From contig NZ_CP040676.1 in assembly GCF_005960665.1 (NCBI RefSeq), forward strand, positions 2,226,001-2,290,000: a stretch of 64,000 bases of DNA. The letters run 5' to 3'. The position numbers and the translations under genes were made by a program. Every line of letters begins with the position of its first letter. Within the stretch, counting starts at the first letter, position 1. The DNA is from Exiguobacterium mexicanum. GTDB taxonomy: Bacteria; Bacillota; Bacilli; Exiguobacteriales; Exiguobacteriaceae. Under the pieces are notes generated by a model. It worked only from the letters and a program-made list of their open reading frames with translations, did no database searches and was not told where the DNA came from. Positions 34,803 to 45,911 of the stretch are shown here, piece after piece.

Positions 34803-36674
34803 TCATGCTTTTGTGGATGGACGGCGCCGATGCGTCACGAACAAGAGCCCGAGCACGATCAAGACGAGTCCGAGTACCGTTCCCCACGTTTTTGTCGTGC
34901 CGGTCATCGGAAGGGTCGCTTGGTCTGGCGTCACCGGAGTCGTTGGTTCCGGCACATAAACCGATTCATCTTGGTCATCACGGTTATCGTTGCCCGGTTT
35001 TGGAAGGCTTTGCTTCACGTGCACCGTCGCCTCGGCCGTTCGGGACACACGCGCTTCACGATTGACCTCGAACGTGAACGTCGTCCGGTTCGTCAATACT
35101 GCGCCCGCTCGCACATCATAGGATGGCAAGAGTACTTTTTCCATCTCGAGCACGACTTCCTCACCTGGGATGAGTCCGTTCTCGACTTCAGCGAGAGCCT
35201 GCATGCCGTCTCGAAGCGTCTCGGTCGTCTCGCGCTGTTCTTTGGTCGTCAACGCCCCGCTCGTCCATTCATCGATGACATCGACAAAGTACAAGGTGAC
35301 ATTCGACGTGTTTGTGATTGTATACGTATAGCGAATCGCCTCGCCCGGGTGCACCGCCCCTGGGCTCGCCACTTTCGTGACCGTGAAATCAGCTTGGTTC
35401 AATAAGACGATTTGTTGACTCTCGGCATCGACGACCCGTCCATAGGAATCGGTCGCGCCGACCCGGAACACGTTCCCGATCTCAGGAGCGTTCGTCCGGT
35501 CATAGTCGCTCGGGATTGTTAAGTTGACCGTCGCCTCGACGCGTTCACCTGCCGCGAGGCCGTTCTCCCCGATGAGCGCCATCAACTGCTCACGCACGTC
35601 GGCATTGAATGCTTCGACCTTATCAGCATCGATGTCGCCGCTAAAGAACTCATCTTCGATAGAGGTGATCGTGAGCGCCGTCTCGCCTGTGTTCTCGATG
35701 ACGAACGTATACGGAATCACTCCGCCGACGACGGCTTGATCAATATTTGCCTCTTTACCGACCTCGAGGCCAATCGTCTCATTCGGTACGACCGTGACGG
35801 TCGCCTCGGCACATTCGGCCGGAATCAATTCATCTGCTCCTTCAACACCGATACAAAACGTATTCGTCACCACCGTCTCATCTGTCACGTCTGGTGCGAA
35901 CACATCGAACTGGATTGTCGTCGTCCCGACCGGTATCGTCGGAAACGTCCAATCGAAGGCGGGTGGTCCACTCACGGTCGTCGGGGGTACCGAACCTTCC
36001 GGACCGAGAACTTCAACCGAGTCCGCGACGACGGTCAACGCTTCCGGGACCGTGTTGGATACGGAAAAATTCTCGACAGGGGCGCCCGTCACATCGATGA
36101 CGAGCCGATACGTCACTAAATCTCCGCCTAACACACGCTCGATTGGCCCGTCGGCACCGAGCACCAATTGATCGATGGCAACTACTGGGGTGGCGGAGGG
36201 TGCAGTCACTTCTTCTGTGACAGGTTCTTCTGGCGATGGCTCTGATTCAACGAGCGGAGGCTCGACCGGTGTTTCAACGTCTGGAACTGTCTCTGTCCCG
36301 TCATCACCCGGCTCAGTCGACTCGCCCGCAAGTTCCTCAACATGAAATGCATAGACCGCGTCCGGGAACGAATAAGGAACGCCCTCACCATTATATAACG
36401 TGACTTGATCGATGGTCGTAACGTCAACGTCGGCCGCATCCACCATGAACCGCCAAATCGTTGACGATTCACGCGCCCCGTAGTACGTCACGTCGTCGTA
36501 AATCAGGCTTGCGTCGTCGTACGCTTCGATTTCTTCAGGGCTCAAATCAATTTGTGCATAAATTGGCGTTGGTGTCATTGTCGTGTTCGCGTAAACGCCA
36601 TTCGGTGCCCACATGCCAATCAATACGAGGACGAATGTGATGAGTGCAAAGATGCGTCGGTTAGTGTTTCGCAT
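34803..36674 (-). CDS. Sortase-anchored surface protein with DUF11-like repeats
   Basis: 623 residues from ATG 36674, which follows GAGGAGGGG; longer readings lie in the leader. A signal peptide (MRNTNRRIFALITFVLVLIG, cleavage probably after VYA) is followed by an acidic Pro/Glu-rich stretch around residues 110-165. Several DUF11-like domains follow (segments DLVTYRLVIDVTGAPVENF, VIPYTFVIENTGETAL, AIRYTYTITNTSNVTL). The C-terminus carries a sorting signal LPMTG, a hydrophobic helix and RRRPSTKA. It should be covalently linked to peptidoglycan by a class A-like sortase. Its biological role is unknown. Confidence 0.88.
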   Translation of the reverse strand: MRNTNRRIFALITFVLVLIGMWAPNGVYANTTMTPTPIYAQIDLSPEEIEAYDDASLIYDDVTYYGARESSTIWRFMVDAADVDVTTIDQVTLYNGEGVPYSFPDAVYAFHVEELAGESTEPGDDGTETVPDVETPVEPPLVESEPSPEEPVTEEVTAPSATPVVAIDQLVLGADGPIERVLGGDLVTYRLVIDVTGAPVENFSVSNTVPEALTVVADSVEVLGPEGSVPPTTVSGPPAFDWTFPTIPVGTTTIQFDVFAPDVTDETVVTNTFCIGVEGADELIPAECAEATVTVVPNETIGLEVGKEANIDQAVVGGVIPYTFVIENTGETALTITSIEDEFFSGDIDADKVEAFNADVREQLMALIGENGLAAGERVEATVNLTIPSDYDRTNAPEIGNVFRVGATDSYGRVVDAESQQIVLLNQADFTVTKVASPGAVHPGEAIRYTYTITNTSNVTLYFVDVIDEWTSGALTTKEQRETTETLRDGMQALAEVENGLIPGEEVVLEMEKVLLPSYDVRAGAVLTNRTTFTFEVNREARVSRTAEATVHVKQSLPKPGNDNRDDQDESVYVPEPTTPVTPDQATLPMTGTTKTWGTVLGLVLIVLGLLFVTHRRRPSTKA

Positions 36675-36881
36675 GATGGTCCCCTCCTCTAAGGTGTCTG
36701 CCAAACTGTGACGAATGTCTGCGATGACACGCTCCGGCACGGGAGAGGGATAGAGGATGATTGTGCGCGAGTCGTGGTGTTAGTTCTTGGTGTCAAAAAG
36801 TATTTGTAGATACTATTCATTACCCTTCGCACGTTCCCACGAACCCGCCGTCATCCTAAAACAGTTGAAAATTAGGTCAAT

Positions 36882-36911
36882 GAAAAAAGGTCTTCCACAC
36901 GGAAGACCTTT
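36882..36911 (-). terminator. Terminator of ligA
   Basis: AAAGGTCTTCC GTGT GGAAGACCTTT followed by TTT on the minus strand, 3 bases after the ligA stop. The rest of 36675-36914 is the promoter/leader of the surface protein gene; I see no further feature there. Confidence 0.92.
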
Positions 36912-36914
36912 CCT

Positions 36915-38921
<2,007 letters not shown>

Positions 38922-41138
38922 TCACGCTTTTTCGATTGGGGCAAACTTGGCGAGTAGGCGCTTGATGCCAACGGCCGGGAAGGCGATATCGAGTTCGAGC
39001 TGGTCGCCTTCGCCACGAGTCTGTACGACCGTGCCTTGTCCCCATTTTTTATGATTGGCCTTATCCCCGACGTTCCAACCGATTGATTCGGCGCCGGACG
39101 ACTGGGCGAGTTTTGGTTTCGGTTTCGAACTGAAGCCGTTCACCGGAAGTTTCCCTGGTGACTCGACCGGATTCCATGGCATCGGCTTCTTCGCTTTGCC
39201 CGAACGCTCCAAGAGCGTCTCTGGCAACTCGTGCAAGAAGCGCGACTCCGGGTTGTTTTGGAAACGCCCGTACAACATGCGCGACTGGGCCCGCGTCAAA
39301 TAGAGACGTTTCTCAGCCCGTGTGATCCCGACGTAGGCGAGGCGACGTTCTTCTTCCATCTCTTCCGGATCGTTCAAGGCACGGCTGTGTGGGAACAGCC
39401 CTTCTTCCATCCCAATCAAGAAGACGACTGGGAACTCGAGCCCTTTGGCCGAGTGGAGCGTCATGAGCGTCACTTGGTGCAACTCGTCGACTTCTTCGAG
39501 CGAATCGAGGTCCGAGACGAGCGTCAAGTCGGTCAGGAAAGCGACGAGCGTTTGTTCATCGCTCTCTTTCTCGAAGTTTTGCGCGACCGAGAGGAACTCT
39601 TGCAAGTTCTCGAGGCGGCTCTCGGCTTCAAGCGTCTTCTCGATTTTGAGCATCTCTTCGTAGCCTGACTTCTTCAGTACTTCTTCAATCAATTCGGAAA
39701 TCGACAAGTAGTCGGCCATTTGACGCAAATCGACCATCAATTGACGGAACTCGGCAAGCTTCGTCGCTGTGCGTGGGGCAATGCCCGACAGCTCGATGTC
39801 ACGAATCGCTTCCATGAGCGACACACCTTGCATCCCGGCGAAGTCGCCGAGCTTATCGACCGTCGCGGCGCCGATGCCGCGCTTCGGTTCGTTGACGACA
39901 CGGACGAAGGAGATGTCCTCGTCCGGGTTGGCGATCAAGCGCAAATACGCCAAGATGTCTTTGATTTCTTTTCGTTCATAGAACTTTGTCCCGCCGACCA
40001 TCTTATACGGGATGTTCGACTTGAGAAGCATCTCTTCAAGTCCACGCGATTGAGCGTTCGTCCGATACAGAACGGCCATTTCGCCGTAATCGACACCCTC
40101 TTGGCGGAGTTCTTTCATCTGATTGATGATAAAGAACGCTTCATCCCGGTCATCTGAGGCGACGTGAAGGAGCAGTTTCTCCCCTTCGACGTTCTCGGTC
40201 CATAGCTTCTTATCTTTTCGGCTCGAGTTGTTTTGAATGACACCGTTCGCCGCTTCCAAAATCCGTTTCGTCGACCGATAGTTTTGTTCGAGCAAGATGA
40301 CGTGCGCACTCGGGTAATCTTTCTCAAACGTCAAGATATTGGCGATATCGGCCCCGCGCCAGCGATAGATCGACTGGTCCGAGTCACCGACGACACACAA
40401 GTTCTCATGCGCTTGCGCGAGCAGTTTAACGAGCGTATATTGGGCCCGGTTCGTATCTTGATACTCGTCGACGTGGATGTATTGGAACTTCTTCTGATAA
40501 AACGCGAGCACGTCCGGCGCTTCTTGGAACAGCTGAATCGCCTTCATGATCAAGTCATCAAAGTCGAGCACGTTGTTTTGCTTCAACTTTTTCTCATACG
40601 CCGTATAGACGTCCGAGATGACTTTCTCGTATGGGTTGTTACCGACGAGTCCAGCCGCGTCTTGCGGCGTGCGGAGCTCGTTCTTATGGTTCGAGATCAT
40701 GCCGAGGAGCGTCCGCGGCTCATATTTTTTCGGGTCAAGGTTCAGCTCTTTGAGCACTTGCTTGATTGCCGTCAACTGATCGGATGAGTCGAGAATCGAG
40801 AAGTTCCGGTCATAGCGGATGCGATCGATGTCGCGGCGCAAAATCCGGACGCACATCGAGTGGAACGTCGAAATCCAAATATCGTCCGCGACACCGCCGA
40901 CGAGGCGGGCGATCCGGTCTTTCATCTCACGGGCCGCTTTATTCGTGAACGTAATCGCGAGAATGTTCCACGGCGCGATCTGTTTCGACGCCATCAAGTA
41001 CGCGACGCGATGCGTCAAGACACGTGTTTTCCCAGACCCCGCCCCGGCCATGATGAGCAACGGGCCGTCCGTATATTTGACCGCCTCCGCTTGCGGAGGG
41101 TTCATGCCTTTGACTAGTTCTTCACTCAAGTTATACAT
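38922..41138 (-). CDS. pcrA: ATP-dependent DNA helicase PcrA (UvrD family)
   Basis: Superfamily 1A 3'-5' helicase for repair and rolling-circle replication. 738 residues. Walker [15 protein letters not shown] near residue 32, [25 protein letters not shown] and a C-terminal Tudor-like part ([16 protein letters not shown]) that binds RNA polymerase in B. subtilis. Cotranscribed with ligA downstream and pcrB upstream. Confidence 0.97.
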   Translation of the reverse strand: MYNLSEELVKGMNPPQAEAVKYTDGPLLIMAGAGSGKTRVLTHRVAYLMASKQIAPWNILAITFTNKAAREMKDRIARLVGGVADDIWISTFHSMCVRILRRDIDRIRYDRNFSILDSSDQLTAIKQVLKELNLDPKKYEPRTLLGMISNHKNELRTPQDAAGLVGNNPYEKVISDVYTAYEKKLKQNNVLDFDDLIMKAIQLFQEAPDVLAFYQKKFQYIHVDEYQDTNRAQYTLVKLLAQAHENLCVVGDSDQSIYRWRGADIANILTFEKDYPSAHVILLEQNYRSTKRILEAANGVIQNNSSRKDKKLWTENVEGEKLLLHVASDDRDEAFFIINQMKELRQEGVDYGEMAVLYRTNAQSRGLEEMLLKSNIPYKMVGGTKFYERKEIKDILAYLRLIANPDEDISFVRVVNEPKRGIGAATVDKLGDFAGMQGVSLMEAIRDIELSGIAPRTATKLAEFRQLMVDLRQMADYLSISELIEEVLKKSGYEEMLKIEKTLEAESRLENLQEFLSVAQNFEKESDEQTLVAFLTDLTLVSDLDSLEEVDELHQVTLMTLHSAKGLEFPVVFLIGMEEGLFPHSRALNDPEEMEEERRLAYVGITRAEKRLYLTRAQSRMLYGRFQNNPESRFLHELPETLLERSGKAKKPMPWNPVESPGKLPVNGFSSKPKPKLAQSSGAESIGWNVGDKANHKKWGQGTVVQTRGEGDQLELDIAFPAVGIKRLLAKFAPIEKA

Positions 41139-41176
41139 AATCGTTTCCTTTCTCTATCCAAACATTTGTTCTTATT

Positions 41177-41854
41177 TTATCGGAGTGCTGCGACAGTCGC
41201 AAGCGCTCCTTCGAAATTGTCATAAATCACATTGCCGACGACGATCGTATCCACATGTTCTGCCATCATTCGGGCCGACTCATATCCGGTGATACCGCCC
41301 CCATAAAACAGATGGGCGTCCGGCACGGCCAGCCGTAATTCTTGGACGAGTTCGACCGACCCGAACGTGCCGCTATACTCCACGTAAAGCGAAGGCAAGC
41401 GGAACAAGCGATGACCGGCTTCTGCGTAAGCGATCGCCTCTTCGACGGAAATGTCGGTTTTCGCCTCGGTCACACGGGCCACTTTCGCGTCCGGGTTCAA
41501 GACGATATAGCCTTGTCCGGTCACCTGGTCATGAAACAAGTGGCCGTGTCGTTCAAACGCCTTCACTTGATGACCGATGAGCCAGTCGACAGTTCCTGCA
41601 TTCAGGACGGTCGGAATAAAATAGTGATCGAAGCCGCGAACCACTTGCTCGGGATGGCTCATCTCGAGCGCGAGCGGGATGCCGCACCCTTCGAGACGAG
41701 TGTAGAGCGCGAACGTGTTCTCCGCATCGACCCCGTCCGTCCCTCCGATGAGGAAAGCGTCCGTGCCCGAACGGATGAGCGCCACGAGCGCCGAATCATC
41801 GAGCGGTTTATTCGGATCTAGTTTAAACACGTGGCGCCACGATTGAAAATCCAT
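41177..41854 (-). CDS. pcrB: Heptaprenylglyceryl phosphate synthase
   Basis: Transfers a C35 prenyl chain to sn-glycerol-1-phosphate, making an archaea-type ether lipid in Bacilli; TIM barrel. 225 residues from ATG 41854, which follows GGGGAGGG. DAFLIGGTDGVDAENTF and LFYGGGITGYESARMM hold the phosphate-binding glycines. The upstream in-frame extension is not supported by a ribosome site. Confidence 0.93.
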   Translation of the reverse strand: MDFQSWRHVFKLDPNKPLDDSALVALIRSGTDAFLIGGTDGVDAENTFALYTRLEGCGIPLALEMSHPEQVVRGFDHYFIPTVLNAGTVDWLIGHQVKAFERHGHLFHDQVTGQGYIVLNPDAKVARVTEAKTDISVEEAIAYAEAGHRLFRLPSLYVEYSGTFGSVELVQELRLAVPDAHLFYGGGITGYESARMMAEHVDTIVVGNVIYDNFEGALATVAALR

Positions 41855-41922
41855 TCGGCTTCCCTCCCCTTCGATACCTTCTCTAGTGTAGCGATTTTTC
41901 CCGTCGCTTGCATCTGTTGAAC

Positions 41923-41948
41923 AAAAAAAGACTTGCCGAGGCAAGTCT
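41923..41948 (-). terminator. Terminator of ktrB and small membrane protein
   Basis: AGACTTGCCTCGGCAAGTCT followed by seven T on the minus strand, right at the stop of the 78-residue ORF. Confidence 0.92.
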
Positions 41949-42184
41949 CAAGCACGTCTCGCGTGCGTCTTTTGTTCGCGTCCCGTCATCCATTTGGCGA
42001 CGACGAGTGCGAACAATCCGTACACCGGGATGAACCAGAGCGGGTTGGCCAAAAAGAAGCCGAGCACTGGAATCTCAAGTAACGGTGAATCGGGCGAACA
42101 GAGCGCCGTTCCGTTCACGACCGCGATGAACGGCAAGACCGGGACGGCGAACACGTAACCAAAATTGATCCAAAAAGCCTTCAT
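41948..42184 (-). CDS. Small two-span membrane protein, 78 residues
   Basis: Not recognised. Two hydrophobic segments (WINFGYVFAVPVLPFIAVVN and LWFIPVYGLFALVVA) and a basic tail KWMTGREQKTHARRA. ATG 42184 follows AAGGAG, 12 bases after ktrB, so it is cotranscribed with the potassium channel. It could be an accessory subunit, but no homology supports that. Confidence 0.75.
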   Translation of the reverse strand: MKAFWINFGYVFAVPVLPFIAVVNGTALCSPDSPLLEIPVLGFFLANPLWFIPVYGLFALVVAKWMTGREQKTHARRA

Positions 42185-42196
42185 GATCTGAGCTCC

Positions 42197-43579
42197 TTAG
42201 CCTAAGATGATTGATTCTTTCGGATAGTTGTACATCCGTTTCGGCTGTCTCCGCTGCAAAATCAAGATGAAGGCGATGACACCGATTCGACCGATGAACA
42301 TTAAAATCGTGAGTACCCATTTTCCAACGTTACTGAACTCTGCCGACAGACCGACCGACAAACCGGTCGTCCCGAACGCCGAGCACGCCTCGAACAAGAT
42401 GCGGGTGAGCGATGCGTGTTCAAAGAAAGTGAGCACCATGACCCCGGTGAGCAGGACGGCGAGTGATACCGTGATGATGACGAACGCTTTCCAAATATCC
42501 TCGAGCACGATCTCGCGTCCGAAGATTTTGATGGACGAGTCCCCGCGAATGAATGCGATGACCCCGAGCACGGCGACGGCGAACGTCGTCGTCCGAATCC
42601 CTCCACCGACCGAGGACGGGGACGCCCCGATGAACATCAGAATCGACAAGAGCAACATACTGCCTTCTGAGAACAAGTTGACGTCGACCGTCGACAAGCC
42701 GCCGTTTCGCGTCGTCACGGACTGGAACAAGGAATCCGAGAGCGCGAGCCAGAGCGGTAATTCTTTGAAGGCGTTATTGTATTCAAATAGAAACAAGCCG
42801 ACGGTCCCGACCGCAATCAAGATGAAAAACGTCGATACCGTCAATTTCGTAAACAACGAGAAGCGGCGCGGGAAATTCTCGCGTTTTCGCATAATGCGGT
42901 TCGTCAAATATGTGCGAATCTCGACGAGGACCGGGAAACCGATGGCACCACCGGTCATGAGCGCGATTTGCGTAAAGATGACGAACGGGTCTTCCCGGAA
43001 CGGTGCGAGCGAACTGCCGGTGATATCGAACCCGGCGTTCGTCGTCGCACTGATTGAGCCGAACAGGCCTTGCAGGAACGCTTCGTTGGCCGTATCAAAG
43101 TAATTTAAGTAATGGACCCCAAGCAACACCGCACCGATCGCTTCAATCGTGATAACGGTGATGACAATCTCAGTGATATATTTGATAATCCCTGCCATCG
43201 ACGTCTGGTTCTGGTCCCGTAAAATCAGCTGCCGCTCGCGAAAGCCAATCCGCTTCCCGAGCAAGATCCACATGATGACGTGCAAACTGATCAGACCGAC
43301 CCCGCTCACTTGAACGATGAACAGGATGATGAACAGCCCGAACGTCGAAAACGTATCCGTCACGACGATTGGCGTCAAGCCGGTGACACTGACACAGCTG
43401 ACCGCGAAAAAGACGAGATCGGTGAACGTGATGGTGACGCCCGGTTGTCGCGCAATCGGTAAAGCGAGCAAAATGACGGCCAACACGACCGCCGCGCTAT
43501 AAATCAACACGAGTGTCTGGACCGGTGTCAACTTCCGAAAGAACAGCTGTAAATTTCGCTTCATAAAATTGTCTTGCAT
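42197..43579 (-). CDS. KtrB/TrkH-family potassium uptake channel subunit
   Basis: 460 residues, SKT superfamily. Four pore loops with filter glycines: SVTGLTPI, ATTNAGFDI, TTRNGGLST and FGTTGLSVG, each between membrane pairs. KtrB requires a cytosolic RCK partner (KtrA), not encoded nearby. ATG 43579 follows AGGAGGGG. It sits between pcrB and yerC, genes that are neighbours in B. subtilis. Confidence 0.93.
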   Translation of the reverse strand: MQDNFMKRNLQLFFRKLTPVQTLVLIYSAAVVLAVILLALPIARQPGVTITFTDLVFFAVSCVSVTGLTPIVVTDTFSTFGLFIILFIVQVSGVGLISLHVIMWILLGKRIGFRERQLILRDQNQTSMAGIIKYITEIVITVITIEAIGAVLLGVHYLNYFDTANEAFLQGLFGSISATTNAGFDITGSSLAPFREDPFVIFTQIALMTGGAIGFPVLVEIRTYLTNRIMRKRENFPRRFSLFTKLTVSTFFILIAVGTVGLFLFEYNNAFKELPLWLALSDSLFQSVTTRNGGLSTVDVNLFSEGSMLLLSILMFIGASPSSVGGGIRTTTFAVAVLGVIAFIRGDSSIKIFGREIVLEDIWKAFVIITVSLAVLLTGVMVLTFFEHASLTRILFEACSAFGTTGLSVGLSAEFSNVGKWVLTILMFIGRIGVIAFILILQRRQPKRMYNYPKESIILG

Positions 43580-43600
43580 CTCGCCCCTCCTCTCCCATCA

Positions 43601-43627
43601 AAAACAAGATGACTCTTACGAGTCACC
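43601..43627 (-). terminator. Terminator after yerC
   Basis: Minus strand GGTGACTC GTAA GAGTCATC followed by TTGTTTTT. It separates yerC from ktrB. Confidence 0.7.
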
Positions 43628-43921
43628 TTCTGATTGTTGTAGACGTTCAAGGGCAAGATCATAGCCGCCTGACCCGTAGTTCAAGCAACGCTTGACGCGG
43701 GAAATCGTGGCCGTCGAAGCTCCTGTCGCTTCTTCAATTTTATGGTACGTGCTACCTTCACGAATTTGGCGGGCCACTTCTAGCCGTTGGGCGAGCGCCT
43801 GCACTTCGTTCACGGTCGCTAAATCTTCAAATAGTTGATAACAATCTTCGAGTGTATCGAGCTTCAAAATCGCCTCAAACAGCTGATCGAGCTCTCGTCC
43901 TCGTAATTTATCGAGTTGCAT
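43616..43921 (-). CDS. yerC: YerC/YecD-type TrpR-related DNA-binding protein
   Basis: 101 residues with a TrpR-like helix-turn-helix: LEVARQIREGSTYHKIEEATGASTATISRVKRCLNYG is the recognition region. ATG 43921 is preferred because AGAGGA lies 9 bases before it. Members are widespread in Bacilli; the regulated genes are unknown to me. It keeps its usual company near pcrB/pcrA. Confidence 0.9.
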   Translation of the reverse strand: MQLDKLRGRELDQLFEAILKLDTLEDCYQLFEDLATVNEVQALAQRLEVARQIREGSTYHKIEEATGASTATISRVKRCLNYGSGGYDLALERLQQSEGDS

Positions 43922-43988
43922 CCGCAAGCATCCTCTCTCATCGTACTTCTTTATCATTCTAAAGCACGACCGGCTCGGACTCAACTGT

Positions 43989-45731
43989 TCATCGCAAAAT
44001 TGCCGGAAATAGTATTTGTTTCTTCATCACTTCGTAAATTCCGAGCGGTGTGGCCCGCACATATGGCAAGTGCGTCGACGCCAAGAACAAGAGCGTATAG
44101 ATTGGGTCTTCAAACTTGTAACCACGCGTGAGCAGCTCGGACCGCAACCCTTCTTCCTGGACAATCAACTGTTCAATCGGCTCCTTCGACGTCATGCCAC
44201 AGAGCGGGAGCGGAATTTCCGCGATAATCTCACCACGGTCGACGAGGACGATACCGCCGCCGAGCTGTTTCATCCGTTCGAACGCCGTCAGCATGTCTTG
44301 TTTACATTTCCCTAAGATTAAGTAGTCGCCACTAATCGAATACGAGCTGACGAGCCCGCCAAAGTCGTGGGCGAATCCTTTCAGTACCGTATTGAGTCGC
44401 CATTTTCCTTCTTTATCGAGCAGCATGAGGAACGACTCGTCCCCGTCACGTGGCAATTCGTCTTGACCGGTGTCGTGCGAGATTTTGAACAGTTTCATGA
44501 TGACCGAGTTGACCATATCGAGCCCGACAGGCATGCTGAACGACAGATCGTTCGGCGTCAGTTCGATGTCGACGTCCGTCGACGGCATGAGCGCGAGCGC
44601 CGCATCGACGAGCTCGTTCGGGAACAACGATGCCCCGTCCCGGTAAATCCATTGCCCTTTGGCGATGACGGCGGACGGGCGCGGCTCGTCGATCGCATCA
44701 AGAATATTGAGATGGGCGATGCGTCCCGGCGCAATCGAACCGAGGATGTGATCGAGCCCAAAGTGTCGCGCCACGTTCAATGACACGATGCGGTACGCCT
44801 CAATCGGCGGCAATCCGGCCTCAATCATGATCTTGATAAGCGCGTCTTGCAGCCCGTCTTGATAAAATCCTGGCGTCGACCCGTCTGTCGTGACCATCAC
44901 ATGATCGAACGCCTCGAGTCCGGCGTCGAGCAGACCACGGATGAGTCCCGGAAGGTCAGGACGAATCGAAGAATGACGGAGTGTCGTCGTATAGCCGTGT
45001 TCGAGCCGGCAGAGCGCTTCTTCGGCCGCCATCGCTTCATGGTCGCTGTGAACACCCATCAGCGCCATCTTCGTCAACGTCTTCGCCGAGGCACCCGGGA
45101 AATGTCCTTCGACCGGGAGCCCGCACGTCTCCGCGTCGAGCATCCACTGCAACATCTCGTCATCGCCTTTTAACGTGCGCGGCCATGCCGTCAATTCACC
45201 GGCCATGATGACGTCCGGATGATTGAACCAGTCGTGAATCCGCTCGGAATCGACAAGGACACTGTCCCGGTCGAGCTCGGTCTGTGTATCGAGACGCGCC
45301 CACCAATATGTGCTCGTCGGAAGCTGTTGGATCGCATCGAGTTGCGCAAACGCTTGCTCCTTATTTTGTAAAAAAAGAAGCATGTTGTCATTCACGAGCG
45401 TCGTCGTCCCCCGCTCGCCTGCATACTTCGACAGCGTCGCCGGATTATAAAGTTGGAATGGATGCGCATGTGGCTCGATATAGCCAGGCACGATATATTT
45501 TCCGGATACGTCCACCGTCTCGACGGCCGCTTTCGGTACATCTGGCCCGACATAGACGATCCGGTCATGCTCGATCCAAATATTTGCTTGTTTCCACTGC
45601 TTCACGTACATGTTCAAGTACGTGGCATTCGTCAATACGAGCGAAGGTGGCCTGACTTGGCTCACGACTTCTAGTTGTGACCGAATCATCGCTTTAGACC
45701 ACGGTGCCCGCGCCGATCGTTTTGTTGGCAT
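43989..45731 (-). CDS. yerA: Putative adenine deaminase YerA
   Basis: 580 residues, the same length I recall for B. subtilis YerA. Amidohydrolase fold with EPHAHPFQLYNP, VEGHFPGASAKTL, GVHSDHEA, a metal aspartate in MVTTDGST, and the Ade C-terminal domain (FAHDFGGLVSSYSISGDY). ATG 45731 follows GGGAGG. It is a divergent paralogue of Ade at 6454-8163; its substrate is not proven. A cre-like site lies upstream, so carbon catabolite control is possible. Confidence 0.9.
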   Translation of the reverse strand: MPTKRSARAPWSKAMIRSQLEVVSQVRPPSLVLTNATYLNMYVKQWKQANIWIEHDRIVYVGPDVPKAAVETVDVSGKYIVPGYIEPHAHPFQLYNPATLSKYAGERGTTTLVNDNMLLFLQNKEQAFAQLDAIQQLPTSTYWWARLDTQTELDRDSVLVDSERIHDWFNHPDVIMAGELTAWPRTLKGDDEMLQWMLDAETCGLPVEGHFPGASAKTLTKMALMGVHSDHEAMAAEEALCRLEHGYTTTLRHSSIRPDLPGLIRGLLDAGLEAFDHVMVTTDGSTPGFYQDGLQDALIKIMIEAGLPPIEAYRIVSLNVARHFGLDHILGSIAPGRIAHLNILDAIDEPRPSAVIAKGQWIYRDGASLFPNELVDAALALMPSTDVDIELTPNDLSFSMPVGLDMVNSVIMKLFKISHDTGQDELPRDGDESFLMLLDKEGKWRLNTVLKGFAHDFGGLVSSYSISGDYLILGKCKQDMLTAFERMKQLGGGIVLVDRGEIIAEIPLPLCGMTSKEPIEQLIVQEEGLRSELLTRGYKFEDPIYTLLFLASTHLPYVRATPLGIYEVMKKQILFPAILR

Positions 45732-45782
45732 CGAACCCAATCCTCCCTTAATCGCCTCGCCATTATTATCAGACAATAATTT

Positions 45783-45796
45783 TGTAAGCGTTTTCT
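45783..45796. promoter_or_regulatory. cre-like site upstream of yerA
   Basis: TGTAAGCGTTTTCT matches TGWAANCGNTNWCA except for the last base. It is about 52 bp upstream of the yerA start, overlapping its likely promoter. Confidence 0.55.
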
Positions 45797-45885
45797 TTCA
45801 TCTGTTTCAAGTTTACATTTTCTATGAAAGGGTCGCAAGTTATGTTGCTAATTGTAACGGAATTCACATGAAATTCACACAAATA

Positions 45886-45911
45886 AAGACACCTCCCGCA
45901 GGAAGTGTCTT
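45886..45911 (-). terminator. Terminator of the GGDEF-EAL gene
   Basis: AAGACACTTCC TGCG GGAGGTGTCTT followed by TATTT on the minus strand. Confidence 0.85.
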
